From NCBI GenBank assembly GCA_018398765.1, contig JAHBMJ010001126.1, positions 1 to 27,500 of the forward strand: 27,500 bases of DNA, given 5' to 3'. Under the pieces are notes generated by a model that was not told the origin of the DNA, did no database searches, and saw only the letters and a list, made by a program, of their open reading frames with translations. The stretch is from Chromera velia. Lineage: Eukaryota; Sar; Chromeraceae. This document shows positions 8,537-19,400 of this stretch, in pieces (position 1 is the stretch's first letter; every line of letters starts with the position of its first letter). The position numbers were made by a program, and so were the translations under genes.

Positions 8537-11505
8537 TCACCCCTCTGCAATTTGACGAACACAGCCCGAGTTATCGAAGCCGGCAAATATAAACTTGACA
8601 GTGCCTGGATTTATAGGTTGATTTTCACGACTGCAGCTAGGGGGAGAGGGGGGAGCTTCCGCAGTAGTTGCTGAAGAGACAGCAACTGTGAGAGACTCTT
8701 TTGCACTTCCAGACTTGTCTGTGCCCTTGTGTTCTTTCCCTCTCCCTCCACTCTGTGTTGCCTGTGTGGGATCCACACTAGAGGTCCCTGACGTCGACGT
8801 AAGTGCTGTACTCGTCGCTTTGCGCACTGTCTCCCCCCCAATCTGCTTGTGCGGTCCACTCGAGGCTCCCTCTGAGGAAGTCGGTGTTTCCGTCGACCTT
8901 CTTTCTGTGCCGTCTCTCTTTGGACTTTGGACAGCAGAGGGGGAAGGGGCAGCGATAGAGGAAGAGACAGGTTTGCCATCTTCTCTACTGAACTCGCCTG
9001 TTTGGTCTTTTGATGGGCCTCCTACGGTTTTTGTTTTTTTGCTGGAACCGGAGGACGATGGAGGGGGCTGCTGGGCGGAGGACGGAGCCGAACTGTTTGC
9101 TTTTCCTTCCTCTACCGTGTTCTGTTCACCCTTTGCGTTGTTCACATCTCGCCCCTGCGCGTGTCCCTCCCCCCTCTCCTCTTCACCACTGAGAGGAACC
9201 TCCTTTGGTGGCAGGACGATCAAACGATTCGCAGCCCCCAGACCGACCTGACTCTGCACGTTGTGGCCCCATCCGAACACACGACCGTCCCTCAGGTGGG
9301 CAAGACAGTGACTCCGACCGCACCGAATGTCTTCGTGGAGGACAAACCTGTATGCGCATGTGCATGCATGCATCCATGAGTGTCCTGTGTGTCATCATCA
9401 TGTCACCATCATGAAGTGCTTGGCGGTCGATGAAAGAGTCTGTCGTTTGTGTGCGTTCTTGGCGAAATGATGCGGAACAAAGAGAGAGCGTAGAGCAGAA
9501 CGGGTGGGGCAAAGAAGTCATACCTGCATGCATATCTATTTCAGTATTCGAGCAACAGAGAAATTCGGTCCCAAAGTGTTCCTTCGTGAAGTTCGCAAAA
9601 GAAGAGCAACGAATAGGAAAACTGATCGGGTCGTGTAAAATCTTTGGGACAGACAATTGGACAACACACAAAAGGAACAAGCAACAAGAGAGGCAATGCA
9701 TTCAATGACTGAAACGTACTTGGGCGTTCTCGTGAAGTTGAGCGTTTGGTGCCTTTGGTGAAAGGACCGTCCGCACTGTCCGTTTGCGTTGTCCCCAGAG
9801 CACGCGACGATGTTGCTCTCCTTCTCTTTTGGTTCCTTCGAGACCTCTCCGTGCACAAACACGCTGAAATTTCCTCCACATCTGAAATGGGAATTGTTCA
9901 GGAGAACCAAAAGAAATGAAAGAGAAGAACAAATGAGAACGGAGAGAGACAGCGGGGTGGAAAGGGAAACTCCAACTGATAAAAACATGCTCATGGAGCG
10001 ACTGCACTATATATATTGAATCCACCAAATTTGGGGGCAACAGAAGAGAGAGGAGAAAAAGGGAGAAGCGTGGAAGGAATGTAGGCAGAATTCGTCACAG
10101 ATGCCAGACATAACCCGTCTGTTTGCATCTACATTCATCCCTCCACGAGGTCCCATCGCAATCACACAGACATGTACCTGATGGCATGACACGGTTTCAG
10201 GGGTTTTGTGCCTGTTGGGGGTTCCTTCGTTCTTGTTGGAGCAAAGACAATGGGTCTGTTCAGGTGTGCGCCCTGTGAGTGTCTGGAGTCTCCCAAAGAG
10301 AGCTGGACCCTGGAATCGTCCCCAAAGGCGAAAGCGTTACCCCCCTCGTCTAGGCACACCGTGTGACTCTCCCCGCACGCAACCTGCAGCAACGAAGGCA
10401 TAAACAAGTCCTCGAGCGTGAATGCGTTGGAGAGCACACTAGGGAAGGCACGTCAGTCTAAAACCAGGGAGGTCCAAAAAGAGGGGTGAGGGGGCAAAAA
10501 CTGGCTGGCCCCGTAAAAACAGATGGGGCAATCAGGGCTCGTCAAATGGGATTTGTGATCTGAGAGAGACGGACACAGCACGTAATGGGTTCTTTCTTCT
10601 CTCCTTTTCGCTCAGCTTCTGGGCACATTGTCAAAACGAATAGATGGGAGAACGGATCGGAGAAAGAGGCCTCGCGATCTATATCCCTTTCTTTCCATTT
10701 CAGTGATTCAAAAGCAGATGGAAGGACTTCGTCGACCTCTTCTATTTTTTGCAGCCTTCCTCTCTCACGCACTGCGACTGCAGAGGTGACCTTGTGATCT
10801 TCCCACTCAATGACCTTCCTTCAGGCACAGACAGAATGAGATAGAGGGATTTGTTCTTCACGCAGACAAAGACAGGCGCAGACAGACTGTGTGTATGCTT
10901 CTCTTCACCTCTCTTCTTCTTACACAAAAAAACAGACTGACACCTAGTCGCTCCGTCCTTCATCTTGCTTCCTCTTTTTCCAGTATGTAAAGGAGAATTC
11001 CACATCAAGCCTTCAGAGCAGTGCCTCTGCCTTCACCAGAAAGCAAGCCGACACACAGATGCCCACCAGATGGAGGCCGCCGGTCCCTCCGGAGATCGAC
11101 GTACCTGTGTAATCCGAGGTGTCGTGTTCCCCCCTGGGAGAGAAAAGCCAACTTCCGATACAGAGAAATCAGAAAACCCTGACGTTCCTGTGGCTTCCTC
11201 TTTTTCGGTCGGCTCGTGACCGCATTGCCCGTGCTTGTTGTTTCCTGCACGCAAACACACCGCGCAGCTCGCACAGCATGCTAATAAATTAATGCCTCCC
11301 GCTGCGAAGCTAGCCAGCAGAGCACTAACTGTTGAGACAAAGGACAACAGACAGAGACAAAGAGTGAAGGAGGGATCAGTATGCTAGAAGGAAAGGGAGG
11401 TTGACGCAAACACGCCTCTTTTTGCAAGGTTTGCTTCTCCTTCCCCCCCCAAAAGTCCCGTCCGTTTCTTGACGACGCTTCCTTGTGCTCAGCGCCGTGC
11501 CGCAC

Positions 11506-11548
<43 letters not shown>

Positions 11549-12699
11549 TGTGCATCCATCCTTCCGTATCTACGCTTTTCCTGTCTATCCCTCTCCCTCT
11601 CCGTCTCTGCGTGTGTGTGTGTGTGTGTGTGTTGATCCGTCGACATACCTCCACAGAGAAGCCGTCCCTCTGACGTAACGAAGCACGCATGGTCGAATCC
11701 CACAGAGAAGCTCTCCACACGATTCCACGAAAGGGGCCACCAGGAGGGACGCGGAAGACCCTCAACTAAACGCAAATCACACTGCACAATCGCACGAGGA
11801 GGAGAAGTAGGAGCACTCCTCTCCCGCTTCTTCATGTCTGCCTCTTTATCTTTTCCTTTCTCTCCTGTCCCTGCCTGTCCACTTTCGACTCCGCCCACTG
11901 CCAGAGCCTCCTGGAGAAGGCTCTCCACCCGATCGAAGAAAAACATCACCCCCCCAGTCGAGAGAACCCAGATGCCCTCTCGACTACACCCGACGTCAGC
12001 AACACGAACAGGAGAGCCAGGGCCGAGCTGGGAACTTCGCAGATCCAACTCAAAGGGAGAGACATAAACTGGTTCTTCCTGATTGGCTTTTGCCTTCGTT
12101 TGGGACTCTTGATTGGCTTTTGTTTTCGTCGGGGCTTTTTCTTTCTCTACTTGCTTGTCTGTTGGAATGGAGACGGACACAGACGGGGGGGGAGACGGGG
12201 ACCGTGAGGGTTGAAGAACGGATCCCCACAAGAACAGACGGCCATCCTCTGATGCTGCAATCCCAAAGAAAGGACCAAAGGCCAGCCGTCTCCATTTGAA
12301 ACCTTCAGTAGCAGCGGAAGCCGCAGAGGGGGAAGGAGAAGGAAGAGAATGAGAACGGAACCAGGGAGGTTCAATCGGATGTCCAACTGTCGTCTCTCCC
12401 ATCTTAACTAGTGTATTTCCGTTCGGCAGAGCCTCCTTTCGTCCCCACATTAACACCTGCTCTCTTTCGCGCACACCCCCTTTCTTCTTCACCGCGGTGC
12501 CGTCTCTGCTCTTTTGGGTCGTGCTTGCAGTTGTGCTGTAAGGTGATGAATCGCAGAGAGCCACGCGCTGTCTGAAGGCTGAGAGCACCCTGTAGCTTTC
12601 CCGCTCCCCGTCTTCCTTCCTCTCCCCTGCCCAAAGCCTCTGGAGGACCCAGAGGGAGGCAGCGGCTACAGGACCGTACAGCTTGACGTGGCGCCACAT
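8537..12699 (-). CDS. RCC1-repeat protein, RCC1L/Fmp25-like (5 exons)
   Basis: Exons: 12699-11649, 11244-11105, 10383-10178, 9881-9720, 9347-8537; 2370 coding bases, 789 residues, all junctions in phase. The start is the ATG at 12699 (MWRHVKLYGPVAAASLW), a short hydrophobic, presequence-like N terminus. RCC1 blades are visible at about 82-90 (VLMWGR), 138-160 (FGIAASEDGRLFLWGS), 232-255, 328-362 (GFDHACFVTSEGRL then CGGNNKHGQCGHE across intron 1), 397-428 (QVACGESHTVCLDEGG), 466-500 (CGGNFSVFV...GDNANGQCG) and 528-560 (CGRSHCLAHLRDGRVFGWG). The final strand is VKFIFAGFDNSG. A Ser/Thr/Lys-rich insert of about 190 residues precedes it, and shorter charged inserts sit at 160-215 and 265-300. The known relatives RCC1L and yeast Fmp25 are mitochondrial and act in ribosome or respiratory-complex assembly; assignment to that subgroup is inference. 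Other RCC1-domain proteins remain possible. Confidence 0.88.
11245..11648 (-). other. Intron 1 of the RCC1-like gene, with microsatellites
   Basis: The donor is GAG|GTATGT at 11648 and the acceptor GCGTGCAG at 11245, phase 1. The join makes the canonical blade motif CGGNNKHGQCG. The intron carries (GT)n at 11610-11632 and (GA)n at 11511-11547 on the + strand, which generate spurious SLSLSL and THTHTH frames. Confidence 0.9.
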
Positions 12700-13630
12700 C
12701 CATCCGATCGAGATGGGACCAGACTGAATTCAGAAGAGAATCGAGCCGGCCGCGTGACGGAAAGGATACAGGGAAGCCCTGTTGAGAAACGGCAAGTTAA
12801 CTGACTCGATTCGATACGGGGAGAACGACACTCGCACTATCGACAGCACAGACACAAAACCGGACAACGATGCCTGCCGTCTCGTGTTTGTTTCTCGCTC
12901 TTCCAGACTGAGGTATGACGAAGCGGCCTCCCCTGCCGCTCCTTTCAATGAATCGAATCACAGTGGTACTGGTGACTGCACAAACACCTTCCGAGGCCCT
13001 TTGTGGTGGGTGTCAGACTGCAACTGAATGAAACAGCTGCATGATCGATCGTGCGTGAAAGATTGGAGCTAGGCGGACTCATGGAGTGGACCGCGCGCCT
13101 TGGGGCCGTCCCGGCGGCCGAGAGCCCGGCCGGGCCGGCAGGGCCGGCCGGCAGCGGCGCGCCGCATGCACAAAAAAACGCGCTTTCTGGGACCCGGCCG
13201 CGGGCCCTGCATGCAAAAGATCCTCAGTGAGCTATAGAGCCGTCTCGCGTCGGCGGTGAATGTCGATCCAATGTCTTTCCGGCTTGCAATCCCGAATCTT
13301 AATTCTCCATCCATGCATGCAGCACCTTCACAGAGGAACACCCCACTTCAGTAGAAGCTGTATAGAATTCACTGATTGGCGATTTTGGAGACAGTTACTG
13401 TGCACCTAACTGTCTCTAGGAAATCTTGATGCACGTCTGAGTGTGGAGCTTTTTTGAAAATCTTCGGTGCTCCTGCGCTCGTCTCTCCCTCCCTTGAAAG
13501 GAGCTATATATATCACGCGCAGGGGGGACCTAGCAAGCTCTCGTCGAGTGCTTGTCTGCGGGAAGCTTTACCCTGCTCCACAGCATTTCGGAAGTTGGAA
13601 GTTTCTTCTGCCCCGAAAGCAGAGAGAAAA
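12700..13630. promoter_or_regulatory. Divergent intergenic region with GC-rich island
   Basis: This lies between the starts of the minus-strand RCC1-like gene and the plus-strand ATP synthase gene. A GC-rich, palindrome-dense island spans about 13085-13215 and ends in GGCCCTGCATGCA (13203-13215). Another ATGCATGCAG is at about 13313. A TATATATAT run at 13505-13513 lies about 120 bases before the ATP synthase ATG and is a plausible TATA element. Bidirectional promoter function is inferred from position. Confidence 0.45.
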
Positions 13631-14095
13631 ATGGCGCTGCGTCTCTGTCGATTTCTTCGGCAGGCGGAGGAGGGCATAAAAAATCGCCTGCTCCTCACTC
13701 TCGCATCTCCTGCTGAATGCATTTTCCACAAGAAGCCTGTAGACTCTGTAACTGTCCCAGGAGTCGAGGGTGCGTTCACCCTGACAAACAACCATAGTCA
13801 GGTCGTCTCCCAATTGGGCCCTGGTGTTGTGACTGTGAGGGGTGCGGGGGGGGAGCCGAAGGAATATTTCGTGTCTGACGGGTTTGCAATGTTGAAGGCG
13901 GCCAGTGACGGCTCTGGGTGCTGTACAGCAGAGGTCGTGGGGGTCGAGGTCGTACCGACCGACGCCATCGACAAGGACAAGGCCACACAGGTGCTCTCCT
14001 CTGTGATGTCGGGACCAAAGGAGTCCGAGTGGGACAAACTGAAGGTCCTACTCAGCCAAAAACTACTTTCAGCTGCTATTAAAGCAGCGCGCTGA
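13631..14095 (+). CDS. ATP5F1D: Mitochondrial ATP synthase F1 subunit delta (bacterial epsilon homologue)
   Basis: A 154-residue, intronless protein. It is part of the central stalk of F1-ATPase, coupling rotation of gamma and the c-ring to catalysis on the matrix side of the inner membrane. The N-terminal beta-sandwich is visible: LTLASPAECIFHKKPVDSV, then VPGVEGAFTLTNNHSQVVSQ, then LGPGVVTVRG and EYFVSDGFAML. The C-terminal helical part (VVPTDAIDKDKATQVLSSV to the end) is present. GAF plus YFVSDG favours the mitochondrial delta over plastid AtpE. The only in-frame ATG is 13631 (context gagaaaaATGG). The frame is open upstream to 13454, but only from a TTG. MALRLCRFLRQ could be a short presequence. 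Confidence 0.92.
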   Translation: MALRLCRFLRQAEEGIKNRLLLTLASPAECIFHKKPVDSVTVPGVEGAFTLTNNHSQVVSQLGPGVVTVRGAGGEPKEYFVSDGFAMLKAASDGSGCCTAEVVGVEVVPTDAIDKDKATQVLSSVMSGPKESEWDKLKVLLSQKLLSAAIKAAR

Positions 14096-15290
14096 CTGCA
14101 GTGTGTGTGCCGTCGAATTCCTGCTTTCTTCGCGCACCTCTACTGTCTTGCTTCTTGCCGCATCTCCAACCGTCTCGTTACTGTTTGCTCTGATTCAACG
14201 GGAGTTGGCGGATTCCTTCTCTTCTTCCTTTGGCTTTATTTGCAAGGAAGACTGAAGAAATTCCTCACGCAGACTTGCGTGAACAATAGAGAACTGATTC
14301 AGTCGCTTTGTTCGTCTTTCTCTCCATCAATCGAATCGAAAAGGGAGGTTGTTTTTCAGCGATCTTTCTCACTCAGAGGGGAAGAGGGGACAAGCAGTCT
14401 TGAAGCAGAAGACAGGGCTCTGGCTGTCAGTGCTCACCAACAAACTCTGTTTTGGCAAATTGGCATGCTGGTGTGTCGCTGGGCTTTTCTGGCATGACAG
14501 AGAGGGGCATGATTCTAGGCGTGAATCCCGGGTGATAGATGTGGAACCCATAAAATATTCATCATCATCTCATCATACGCCGTTGCCAATCCGTCGCCGT
14601 CAGCCCATTTCTAGGGTCTAGCGTTTGGCGGCAGCGCACGAGGAGCTAGACGAGGAGTTTGAATTTTACAGCAGTATTAATTTTATTCCAAATGCATTTC
14701 TAATTACCAGTCTAATTATTTAATCCCCTGCAAATGTCTGTATGCAAGGAGAAATCGTCGTCAAATTTATTGATTGATTTACACTATCCGCATAAGAGTA
14801 ACGGCTCTAGAATAGTAACGAGGCGGCCGCTAGGCCGCCGAGTTACGGTGTTTTAGTAGCTGAAGCTTTAAAATGGTGAAATACGGAAAAACAGGAACGC
14901 AGCCCGCAGCCCGCTGATAATAGCCTGATATTATTAGTGATATACGATTATTCAGTTCCCTATATCAAATACTAGGAAAAAGACTGAATTCAATCTGTTT
15001 AAAACTTGCTTTTCGACGTCTATCGCTACCTTTACATTCAAAAGTTTGACAAAACAATATAAAAGATTGACTCTGCAAGCCCTTGTAGTCTTCTTAATTG
15101 CTGGCTTTAGCCTTTGCCTTGCCTTTTAGCCTTCCTCTGCCCTTCGCCTTTACCTTTGCGGGCCATGGCGGCAGAGGGCTGCTTTGAGAAAGACGAACTC
15201 AAAGATGCCCACCCTGATCTAGCTACTAGCCCTGCAGAAACAGCTCGCTCTCTGCAGTTCGCAAAGAGAGCTAGAAAGAGAGGGTGTAGT
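14096..15290. other. 3' flank and AT-rich intergenic DNA
   Basis: The beginning is probably the ATP synthase 3' UTR. An open frame at 14105-14497 has no recognisable motif. A GC-rich inverted repeat GGCGGCC-gcta-GGCCGCC lies at 14822-14839. CATCAT repeats occur near 14557-14575. A short basic frame (MARKGKGEGQRKAKRQGKG) on the minus strand at about 15165-15108 has no supporting context. Confidence 0.45.
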
Positions 15291-15296
15291 TTGCAA

Positions 15297-15333
15297 CACA
15301 CACAGACACACACAGTCACACACACACATACAC

Positions 15334-15381
<48 letters not shown>

Positions 15382-15405
15382 ACACACACATACAGACATA
15401 CATAT
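15297..15405. repeat. (CA)n microsatellite
   Basis: CA dinucleotide repeats with occasional AT and GT interruptions. Frames reading VCVCVC or THTHTH are artefacts. Confidence 0.95.
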
Positions 15406-15726
15406 ACCAAAGCTTGTTTAGAAATATTAAAGAAGAGAAAGCAGGTATGGAAGAGAAACGGTGTTGCATCGCACAGAAGTGACTCATCTACAGACCATAA
15501 GGTTGTTGGCATCTCTTGCTTTGACCCCTGCTTTCACACTACTGAGCATGGAAATGCAGATACATACTATTAATGCCACTGAATTATATATTCATGCTCA
15601 CATACAAACACATTTACGCAAAGACTGGCACAGACAGAGAGAATACGTCCATCCATCCTTAGTTGAACCTATCCACTTGTATACACGCTTCATATACTCA
15701 GCAAACTCTCGCTCGAACTGTGCGGC

Positions 15727-16022
15727 ATTCATTCATCATTTATTCATTCACCCACTCCTTCATTCACTGGCGCCCTTATTCTCTCACTCACTCAGCGACT
15801 CACCCACCTAGCCTCACTCACTCATTCACTCACTCATTCATTCACTCACTCATTCACTCACTCACTCACTCACTCACTCATTCACTCACTTACTTATTCA
15901 CTCACTCGCTCATCCCGACATTTACTCACTCATCAATCCATCCTCGTCATCCATCCATCCATCCATCCATCCATCCATCCATCTATTCATTTATTCATTC
16001 ATTCATTCATTCACTCATTCAC
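15727..16022. repeat. Tetranucleotide repeat block (CATT/CACT, CCAT)
   Basis: Long (CATT)n and (CACT)n mixtures with a pure (CCAT)n run at about 15947-15983. The long + frame reading HSFTHSLTHS is a repeat artefact. Confidence 0.95.
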
Positions 16023-16430
16023 CCCTGCTGACCTTCGCAGGGAGTTATTTTGTCAGGCAGGCAGTCAGGCACAGGAAAGAACAGACAGGCACAGGCAGGC
16101 ACAAACATACTTTTCCCATCTATCTCCATCTCCAGCACGCTTTCTCTGTCTGAAGGCGTGTATACTGGTTGTGGCGATTTTTGTGTCAAAAGATTAACAG
16201 CAACTTAACAAGATCATGCCTCATCGGTTAATAGTGGTTAATTGGCTCCTCGTGGCTCCTTTGCCTTACCGGTCTTAGAGTCAATGCAATCATTCGCTTG
16301 TATATATGCAAACATGTATATGCATGCATGCATGCACATGATTGAACGCACGACTAAATTGTAAGATACACTGCATTAAGAACCGCGCACGAGATTTCTA
16401 TGCTTAGGCCCTATATTGGCCGCACAACGC
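16023..16430. other. Intergenic spacer with AGGC-type repeats
   Basis: Short imperfect CAGGCA repeats lie at 16055-16108 and an ATGCATGCATGCATG run at about 16320-16335. No gene recognised. Confidence 0.45.
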
Positions 16431-16435
16431 CCGAA

Positions 16436-16485
16436 TTACGGTTTTTCTGTATAATTTTCGGCGCCAAATTACGGAAAAACCGTAA
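16436..16485. repeat. 12-bp inverted repeat with AATTACGG motif
   Basis: TTACGGTTTTTC at 16436-16447 pairs with GAAAAACCGTAA at 16474-16485 around a 26-base loop that contains another AATTACGG. The AATTACGG word is the core of the 56-bp hairpin units at 851-1640. A further CCGTAATTT follows at about 16508. Confidence 0.8.
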
Positions 16486-16707
16486 CAAAAAAAGTTATAA
16501 TCCGTAATTTCCTCACAGACCCCCATCGTAACCTTTATGCGGACAGTGTGGAATCACTGTAGATTGATTTACTCTTTTAAACTTAACTAATTAAAGTTTT
16601 TAATACATATATATAAGCAGTATACAGGCACTTAGATGGGCACGACAATGAAGGGGTAACTTAGAGGTTTTTGATCTTGATCTTGTCATGTGAGTGATAA
16701 TAAATCG

Positions 16708-16727
16708 ACGATCGTCTAGACGATCGT
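16708..16727. repeat. 20-bp perfect palindrome
   Basis: acgatcgtctagacgatcgt is its own reverse complement. It sits in AT-rich intergenic DNA with no adjacent gene start. A protein-binding site or chance are both possible. Confidence 0.9.
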
Positions 16728-16792
16728 GCCTTTCTGGTTAAAAGAGAAGCGTAATTCGTAAAACACGTCACAACAGTCTGTCCTTCTTTCTC

Positions 16793-16966
16793 TTTTCTTC
16801 CTTTCTTTCTTTCTTTCTTTTTTTCTTCCTTTTCCCTCACTTCCTCTCACTCTTTCCCCATCGTTGTTCATTCTTGACGACCGTACTTGTTTTTAAGGGG
16901 AATATTTCGTTATGTTAGTCCGAGTATGTTTCATCCGATTGATTGATTGATTGATTGATTGATGAA
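16793..16966. repeat. Pyrimidine (CTTT)n and (GATT)n repeats
   Basis: A (CTTT)n-rich pyrimidine tract spans about 16793-16835. (GATT)n runs from about 16938 to 16964. A complementary-type AATC repeat occurs at 18282-18300. Confidence 0.9.
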
Positions 16967-18000
16967 CAAACAAGGGCGGAACGGAATCAATCGGGGGGTG
17001 AGCAAAAAGCATATAGGGGGGGAAACGCGAGACGGACGACCCCAAGAGGCCCAGGCTGCGGGGCTCGGATGGCACCCCTTGCGTGAGTATGGGAGGCGGT
17101 GGGAGGTGACGGGCTCAAGCCTGCACGGGTACGGGGGGGTGCACGGGGCGCTCGTGCTCGTGCGGTTCACAAAGGGGTCTGCGAGTGGGGTACATGCTAC
17201 GTGCGGCTTTTCCGTTCTTCTTCTCCCTTTTTCTCCCTTTTTTGAATTTTTTTATCATGCTTACTACTCGCAATTTCACTCCCCTGGAAAACAAGTCGTG
17301 CCTCAGGGATGAACCGACCGAACTGACTGAACTGACTGAACTGACCGAACCGCAGGAACTGAACTGAGAGAGAAACCTTTACTTGTACATCTTCGGCAGA
17401 AAAGATAGGGAATCTAAGGAGATTGGGAGTTCTGATCTTTTTCTCTTTCCGTCTCCTTCTGTTCCACTGAGGGTGATTTTCTTTAGAGGTCATCTGACAG
17501 ACCTTTAACTGACATGAACTGACAGAAGGAATCTCACTAGCCCGTGACCCTTGGGGGAAAAAAAGACACAGAAACAGAGGAGTCTGTCTCCATCCTTTCT
17601 GTTCCCCCTGAGGTACTTGTTTTTTCCTTTTCCTTCTCGTTTCCCCCTCCGCTCGGGCGTGCTAGTGCTGTTCTGGCGCTTTGATCGGTCATGGGGACCC
17701 TCTTCCGGGCGAAATGCAGGCAGTCCTCAATCGTCTCAAGGGTGGGATAGAGAGCGTGTTGTAACTTAGCCTGTAAGAGAATTACCAGATGAAGCAAAGG
17801 CCTGTTTACTTAGAGGTGGAGCCACCCTCCACTTCCATCCGCCTCCCCACCCCTGTCAGGCTCCCATCGATTCAATTTACCCCAGTGGGGCCTAAGTCGA
17901 AAGTTTAACTCTATGTATGACGCTCTAGGTTGGCCAGAGTCTATACGGCTCACCGGCTTTAACCCCATACATCATCATTATCATCATCATCATCAGATGT
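16967..18000. other. Intergenic, no recognised gene
   Basis: Short CTGACTGAA-type repeats lie at 17319-17365 and CAT trinucleotides at about 17968-17996. Open frames here have no domain-like features. Confidence 0.4.
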
Positions 18001-19400
18001 AAAGGCTTAGGCTGCGTGTGTGCAACAAAAAAGTTGATGGAAAACGGTCTGGAAGAGATTCCAGGCGGGCCACGGGGTGTGGTGACATACTGTGGTCACT
18101 GTAAACTAAGCTAGTCCGAGCCTCGGCGCTGGCACCGATGGGGCACACACCCTTGCCGTTTGCGGGGGCGACCTCTACAAGACAAAACGGCAACAATGCT
18201 CAAGGGCACAAATAAATCACTTATCACTCATCACTTAAACCCCTATTAAATCTTATATAGTGATGCCACTATAATATAAAATCAATCAATCAATCAATAA
18301 AAATCATGATAAATCATGTAAACTTAGTAAACCGACTTATAAAATATTGTACCAATGTAACAGGCTACTAGCAGTAGCAACTGGTGCTTACTGCTCATCG
18401 TACGAAAGTACTGCGAAACGGTTTGTATAGGTATGTATCATGCTAGGTATCATGCATGTTGAATGATCATGCGATACACGACTTTCGGATCAGGCAAGAT
18501 CATGGTGTCACAATTTGAATGGAGATAGACACGCTATCATACACTGGCAGACACTTTTTGAAGCCATAGTAATGCTCTGACTAGCTCCCACCCACTCCAA
18601 ACGATGTGTGTATTGATTTCTGCTATAGGATTCACGAGAGTAGGACAGACTGCAACACATATGAAGACTCTCTGACATTCAATGTAGCAACCTGACAAGG
18701 AAGCCTTCCTCGCCCTCGCACTTAAGGAGAATTCGACATAGAATTCCGCTGCCACCGTCGCGACGAGACTCCGATGAAAAGAAAAGTCTAGCTATGATTA
18801 CAAAGAACGTGGAAAACAGGAAGTTATTGTCCCGGCAGGCCACGATCGAGACTCTCTTCCTCTGTCTGTTTGTCTCTGTCTCTCTCTCACACACACGTCA
18901 GCATGTCGGCCTTCATTTTCATCCATAGCCCCTCCTTCACTCCGCTTTTCGTCGCTTCACGTTGACAGTGTATTTGTCTGTCTGTCCATCGGCCTGCGGA
19001 GAAAATAGGTGAGGAGCTGAATCTGTCTTTTCCTTGGTCTACCTGTCCATGACAAGAATTAAGAGACAGTTCACGAACACCAGCACTCCCAGGAGGGAAT
19101 TTGACAGCTCCACCACGGAGGGAAACAGGAAGGAAGGACATGCATGCAGAGAGAATGTAAGGGATCGATGCACCCATGTGATTGACAAATAGGAGAACAG
19201 AAGGACGGACTCCCCCTCTTGCGAGTTACCACTAAGGCACTGGGAAGACGCAGAGACAGGAATCCTGTTCTCTCCTCTGTTTTTTCTGTTGTCTTTCTAT
19301 CCTCCTGTCCCTTCCCTCTTCTATCAATCGTGGTGCGACTGCTCGCTTCTCCCTGCGAGGTCTCCGACGAGTCTACGGATCCATCCATCCCTCCATGCAT
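18001..19400. other. Intergenic and 3' flank of the APN1 gene
   Basis: No supported coding sequence. The segment from about 18900 is the 3' flank (probable UTR) of the minus-strand gene ending at 19401. ATGCATGCAG is at about 19140. Confidence 0.4.

Noticed and set aside
8688..9251. 187-codon + strand frame opposite exon 5 of the RCC1-like gene
   Set aside because: It is antisense to a Ser-rich coding exon whose frame is supported by RCC1 motifs and phase-consistent splicing.
13454..13630. N-terminal extension of the ATP synthase subunit
   Set aside because: The codon at 13454 is TTG, not ATG. A TATA-like run lies inside the segment, and family length fits the ATG at 13631.
14105..14497. 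130-codon frame downstream of the ATP synthase gene
   Set aside because: It has no recognisable domain and most likely represents 3' UTR.
15663..16031. Long + frame of HSFTHSLTHS-type repeats
   Set aside because: It is a translation of CATT/CACT tetranucleotide repeats with no start context or domain.
17551..17797. Short frames on both strands near 17.6 kb
   Set aside because: They are low-complexity Phe/Ser/Pro-rich translations of pyrimidine-rich DNA with no splice or domain support.
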